Source: Elusimicrobia bacterium HGW-Elusimicrobia-1
GTDB taxonomy: Bacteria; Elusimicrobiota; Endomicrobiia; PHAN01
Direction of reading: 5' to 3'
DNA length: 64,000 nt
Assembly (NCBI GenBank): GCA_002841695.1
Contig: PHAN01000004.1
Location: 1-64,000, forward strand
Positions within the stretch are counted from its first letter, which is position 1. Each line of letters opens with the position of its first letter. The translations under genes and the position numbers were made by a program. The notes under the pieces are model-generated. The model saw nothing but the letters and a program-made list of their open reading frames with translations. It made no database searches and was not told where the DNA came from. Shown here piece by piece: positions 61,367-64,000 of this stretch.

Positions 61367-61400
61367 TCTGGATTCCCGATAAAGGCATTCGGGAATGACA
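61367..61400. repeat. Dispersed palindromic repeat, right copy flanking GIY-YIG
   Basis: TCTGGATTCCCG...CGGGAATGACA: the inverted counterpart of 61017-61045, with a longer loop (ATAAAGGCATT in the centre). A further partial GCGGGAATGAC follows near 61412. Confidence 0.85.
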
Positions 61401-61450
61401 AAATAGTAGGCGGGAATGACGGGGTAAGGGTTTTTTAATTGGCTCAGTTT

Positions 61451-61648
61451 ATGAAACTCACCGAAGAAGAAAAAAAAGAAATGCTCGAAGATGCCCGCTC
61501 GCCGTCGCGTCGCGCGGCTTTCGCCGAGGCAAGGCGCATTACCGACGAGTATTCACGCCGCCTTTCGCACGAAGAATATTTCGAGTGGCTGAAAACCATA
61601 TCCGAGATTTTGCCGGTTAATCGCACAGAGCCATCCCGCCGCTATTAG
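61451..61648 (+). CDS. Small charged helical protein, unknown
   Basis: About 65 residues starting MKLTEEEKKEMLEDARSPSRR; almost entirely helical and charged with no cysteine or membrane segment. It is a separate ORF after the GIY-YIG cassette and converges with the TadE-like gene. ATG 61451 is preferred to a TTG 12 nt earlier. No family assigned; probability of being a real gene is moderate. Confidence 0.55.
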   Translation: MKLTEEEKKEMLEDARSPSRRAAFAEARRITDEYSRRLSHEEYFEWLKTISEILPVNRTEPSRRY

Positions 61649-61668
61649 AGCGATAGTCCTACCCACTC

Positions 61669-62247
61669 TTACGAACTGCTGTTTCGGGCGCCGGCGCCTT
61701 TTAATATCTCGGAACGCGCGGTTATTTCTATTTTATCCTCGCCTAATATCTTTGCGATAATTTTAAGCGGCTCAATCTCATATTTAATCTCCACAAAGGC
61801 ATTATATTTCATATAATCCTCGGCGAAAGGCGACATAAGAATCCGCGCGAGATTGAGGGGATTTCCTTCCGCCGAAAATGTATTGATGTCGGGAAAGCGG
61901 TTTATCTCGATATTAAACTCAAGTTTTTCTTTTTGGAGTTTGCGCCCTTCTATTCCTTTCGCCGTAAGGTAATTGATAAGTTCTTCTTTTACCTGCTCCT
62001 CGTCAAAATTTTGGTGGAGTATCAAATCGGTTCCGTAACGGGCGGCGGAAAGCAGTTGCTGGCGTGTAAGGACATATCTTGAAGTTTCAACTATAAAACA
62101 AAGAAGCGCTATTATCACGGGGAATAATATCACCGTTTCTATGAGCGCCTGACCTCTTTGTGAGCGAGTGGCAAATAGCCAATAGCGATTAAGCGGGCGA
62201 CGGCAGGGGCGGCCGAATCTTTCAAAAAACATTTTAATTTTTCTCAT
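61669..62247 (-). CDS. TadE-like pilus-assembly / pseudopilin protein
   Basis: A 192-residue protein with the TadE signature RGQALIETVILFPVIIALLCFIVETSRYV (basic, glycine, then a long hydrophobic helix; about residues 31-60). A mostly extracytoplasmic remainder follows. TadE-like minor pilins are processed by a prepilin peptidase and act with Flp/Tad pili. It lies 32 bp downstream of the TadG-like gene. The first ATG is assumed; position 6 is an alternative. Confidence 0.8.
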   Translation of the reverse strand: MRKIKMFFERFGRPCRRPLNRYWLFATRSQRGQALIETVILFPVIIALLCFIVETSRYVLTRQQLLSAARYGTDLILHQNFDEEQVKEELINYLTAKGIEGRKLQKEKLEFNIEINRFPDINTFSAEGNPLNLARILMSPFAEDYMKYNAFVEIKYEIEPLKIIAKILGEDKIEITARSEILKGAGARNSSS

Positions 62248-62279
62248 AGATTCACACGCTATTTGCTATTTACTTTTTA

Positions 62280-63506
62280 TCAATGCACAAACGGCCCGTC
62301 GACGGGCACCAGATGAGCTTCCCAGCCATATTCGAGCGCCGTCCCCGTCAAATTATTTTCAGGATTGGCGGACTCGTCGTACCTTTTTATCGGCGTGTCG
62401 GGTGAAGTCATCGCGTATGTGACTGATACCGCCGCGATAGCGCTTACCGTCGCGGCAAGAGTCCCCGCTATACCGGCAAGCGCCCCTCCTATAATAGGTA
62501 TACTGCCCACTTCCCCGGCAAGCCGCGACATCTCTTGTAAACTTTCATTCAACTGCGTTACGGCGATAGGTATCGTCCGGATTGACATACCTGTGGAATT
62601 ATTTTTTTCCAAAGGGAAGGAAGGTCCGCGCGGGTTGTATGCCGCGGCGGAAGCAACCGCCATTGTGCCGAACCACGGATTGGTGAATCTTATACCGAGC
62701 AATTTCCCAAAGGCGGGATAACCTTTCGGCGCCGATTTAACGACGGTAACGGTGATTTTTCTATTCGCGGCGAAGTGATTTTCATTATCTATATAATACC
62801 ACGAAACATCGTCGGTGCGGTATTCTTCCGGCAAAAATACATGCGCGTGCTTCCCGGGCGGCCAGCTCACTTCGTAAACCTTTGTCTTGTAATATTTTAT
62901 TTTCAAATCATTTTTTTTAAGCCCTGATATTTTAAGAGGCAATACCACCGCCAGTCGCGCGCCTGTCTTATTGCCCTCCGAGTCGTACTGCTGGCGCGCG
63001 GCGATTTCGTTTGCCAGCAATTGAGAAACCACCGGATACATATCAATAAGTTTTTTCTGCGCTTCGGAATAAGTTTTTACCAAAGAAGCAAGCGCGGCGA
63101 CATGACGGCTTTCTTCGCGGCTCTCAAACCCGATACCCAGAAATGTCGGAGGCATTTTACATATAGCGTCGGCGGGATGGCCGACATATTGTTGGTTGTA
63201 AAGCGCTATGGGAGTAAGAGCGGGGTAAGCGCCCGCGGCAAGCGCGCGTCCTATGGAGTTATTAAGATAACCGATTGTATTAAGGACCCGCGCCTGATAC
63301 TGAGCGACGGCAAGGGCGGCATTGTCGGCGGCGTTCTGCATCATCATACGTTCCTGAAGCAACTTCGCTATATTGATAATGGCGGCCCACGCCCCTACAA
63401 GGGCGAACATCATCAGGATAAAATAGGGGAGCGCCTGCGCGCTGTCCGGTCGCGCCCGGCGATGATGAGGCGGGTTTTTCCGTCGGAGAAAATGTTTCAG
63501 CAGCAT
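62280..63506 (-). CDS. TadG-like membrane protein
   Basis: A 408-residue protein with a basic N terminus and one hydrophobic segment (DSAQALPYFILMMFALVGAWAAIINIAKLL, about 21-50). The motif ERMMMQNAADNAALAVAQYQARVLN is typical of TadG/Flp-associated proteins, followed by a large extracytoplasmic region without a von Willebrand MIDAS motif that I can see. A second hydrophobic stretch lies near 335-370. Part of a minus-strand cluster with the genes on either side. Confidence 0.75.
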   Translation of the reverse strand: MLLKHFLRRKNPPHHRRARPDSAQALPYFILMMFALVGAWAAIINIAKLLQERMMMQNAADNAALAVAQYQARVLNTIGYLNNSIGRALAAGAYPALTPIALYNQQYVGHPADAICKMPPTFLGIGFESREESRHVAALASLVKTYSEAQKKLIDMYPVVSQLLANEIAARQQYDSEGNKTGARLAVVLPLKISGLKKNDLKIKYYKTKVYEVSWPPGKHAHVFLPEEYRTDDVSWYYIDNENHFAANRKITVTVVKSAPKGYPAFGKLLGIRFTNPWFGTMAVASAAAYNPRGPSFPLEKNNSTGMSIRTIPIAVTQLNESLQEMSRLAGEVGSIPIIGGALAGIAGTLAATVSAIAAVSVTYAMTSPDTPIKRYDESANPENNLTGTALEYGWEAHLVPVDGPFVH

Positions 63507-63591
63507 ATCTGATTTAGCGGCTTATAAAAATAAACCGGCGTTTTTTGAGGGGGGACAAGAATCTTTCGCCTGCGTTTTTTTCAACTTCTAT

Positions 63592-64000
63592 TTACCATTC
63601 TTTGGCGCCCGGGTATGCTTTTATGAGGAAATCTTTATCGGGTGATTTCACCATTCGCGCTCTGGCGTTGGTCGGAAGCGTAAAAGGTATAGCCAATCGC
63701 GAATAAAAACTTCCCGCGCGTCCGTCGGTTATTATGAATGGGTCAAATTCTCCCAAAAGCGGCTGTAAGACGCCCGCGAACATAAGTTTCGTGACATACT
63801 TGACATTTACATTATATGTGTAGATGTAATTGCCCCCGTGGTCTTTGTTTTTGACACCTAACGGACGCTTCCTCCAAACGTTGGCATTTATGGGGATAAA
63901 GTTATCCATGGAAAAATGCGGCGCCAGAAGAGCGAATGCCGCTAATTTCGTGATCTCGTCCACATCCCGCCGGCTGGATGCCACGACGGCGGCGCGGCAG
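63592..64000 (-). CDS. Unknown protein in the Tad-like cluster (N terminus outside window)
   Basis: The minus-strand frame is open from the window edge to its stop at 63592; a GTG at 63984 exists but residues before it (CRAAV) continue the same frame, so the gene probably starts beyond 64000. The visible 130-odd residues have no recognised motif. It lies 85 bp upstream of the TadG-like gene and probably belongs to the same operon. Confidence 0.6.
   Translation of the reverse strand, partial: CRAAVVASSRRDVDEITKLAAFALLAPHFSMDNFIPINANVWRKRPLGVKNKDHGGNYIYTYNVNVKYVTKLMFAGVLQPLLGEFDPFIITDGRAGSFYSRLAIPFTLPTNARARMVKSPDKDFLIKAYPGAKEW

Noticed and set aside
1-64000. tRNA or rRNA genes
   Set aside because: I looked in the intergenic gaps for tRNA-like arms and the T-loop consensus and found none convincing; a covariance-model scan would be decisive.

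Overview
The window comes from a diderm (Gram-negative type) bacterium with compact, mostly co-oriented operons and intergenic gaps filled with palindromic repeats. Outer-membrane biology is shown by Lnt, a LolCD-type exporter, TamB, SurA and a C-terminal FlgD-like surface-protein tail. An McsA-McsB-ClpC block (best known from Firmicutes), PilB, TadE/TadG-like genes and AOR-family and PreA oxidoreductases are also present. The mix looks most like an uncultured anaerobic lineage such as Elusimicrobiota or a neighbouring candidate phylum. That placement is inference; there is no rRNA gene, and I found no tRNA, to test it.

Layout. 0-6.5 kb: tail of a surface protein, a cold-shock gene with a textbook promoter and terminator, secA, lnt, prfB (with the classic +1 frameshift) and a CheY-like regulator. 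6.5-20.4 kb: lysS, lolC/lolD, ilvE, then mcsA-mcsB-clpC-(63-aa protein)-tamB joined by stop/start overlaps, and an HNH protein. 20.4-24.6 kb: trpB2, nfnAB and nikR. 24.6-25.2 kb: a repeat island with two inverted-repeat-bounded elements. 25.1-34.0 kb (minus strand): HD-GYP, rsmI, argC, argJ, ywlE-like and glyA, each overlapping the next by 4 nt, then upp, wecA-like and wecB. 34.1-45.1 kb (plus): mfd, two parvulin chaperones, pdxA, a CAT-like acyltransferase, def-fmt, a small membrane protein, a shortened CCA/polyA polymerase-family gene and alkaline phosphatase. 45.2-47.6 kb: accessory segment with RelBE-like toxin-antitoxin, an unknown protein and an ORF6N gene carrying two large palindromes. 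47.7-52.6 kb: pilB, GAF-HD-GYP, an orphan fumarase alpha subunit and an unusual receiver-TM-propeller protein. 52.7-60.4 kb: acyl-CoA carboxyltransferase, biotin carrier, CoA transferase, BrnTA, aldehyde:ferredoxin oxidoreductase family protein, a 53-aa protein, beta-ureidopropionase-like amidohydrolase and PreA. 60.5-64 kb: small unknown genes, a GIY-YIG gene bracketed by inverted dispersed repeats, and a minus-strand TadE/TadG-like cluster running off the window.

How the genes work together. McsB (protein-arginine kinase), McsA, ClpC (unfoldase) and, 17 kb away, a phosphatase with the YwlE-type CTGNTCRS loop make a complete predicted phospho-arginine write/read/erase set in a diderm. Lnt, LolCD, SurA, the PpiC-type lipoprotein and TamB together serve lipoprotein maturation and outer-membrane assembly. 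PilB beside a GAF-HD-GYP protein, plus a second HD-GYP protein, suggests cyclic-di-GMP control of pili. PreA and the beta-ureidopropionase-like enzyme are two of the three steps of reductive pyrimidine breakdown; the hydantoinase is not in the window.

The most unusual items are the receiver-TM-propeller protein, the paired palindromes inside the ORF6N gene, the repeat-bracketed GIY-YIG gene, and two genes (wecB and the CCA-family gene) whose 3' ends are written by inserted repeats.
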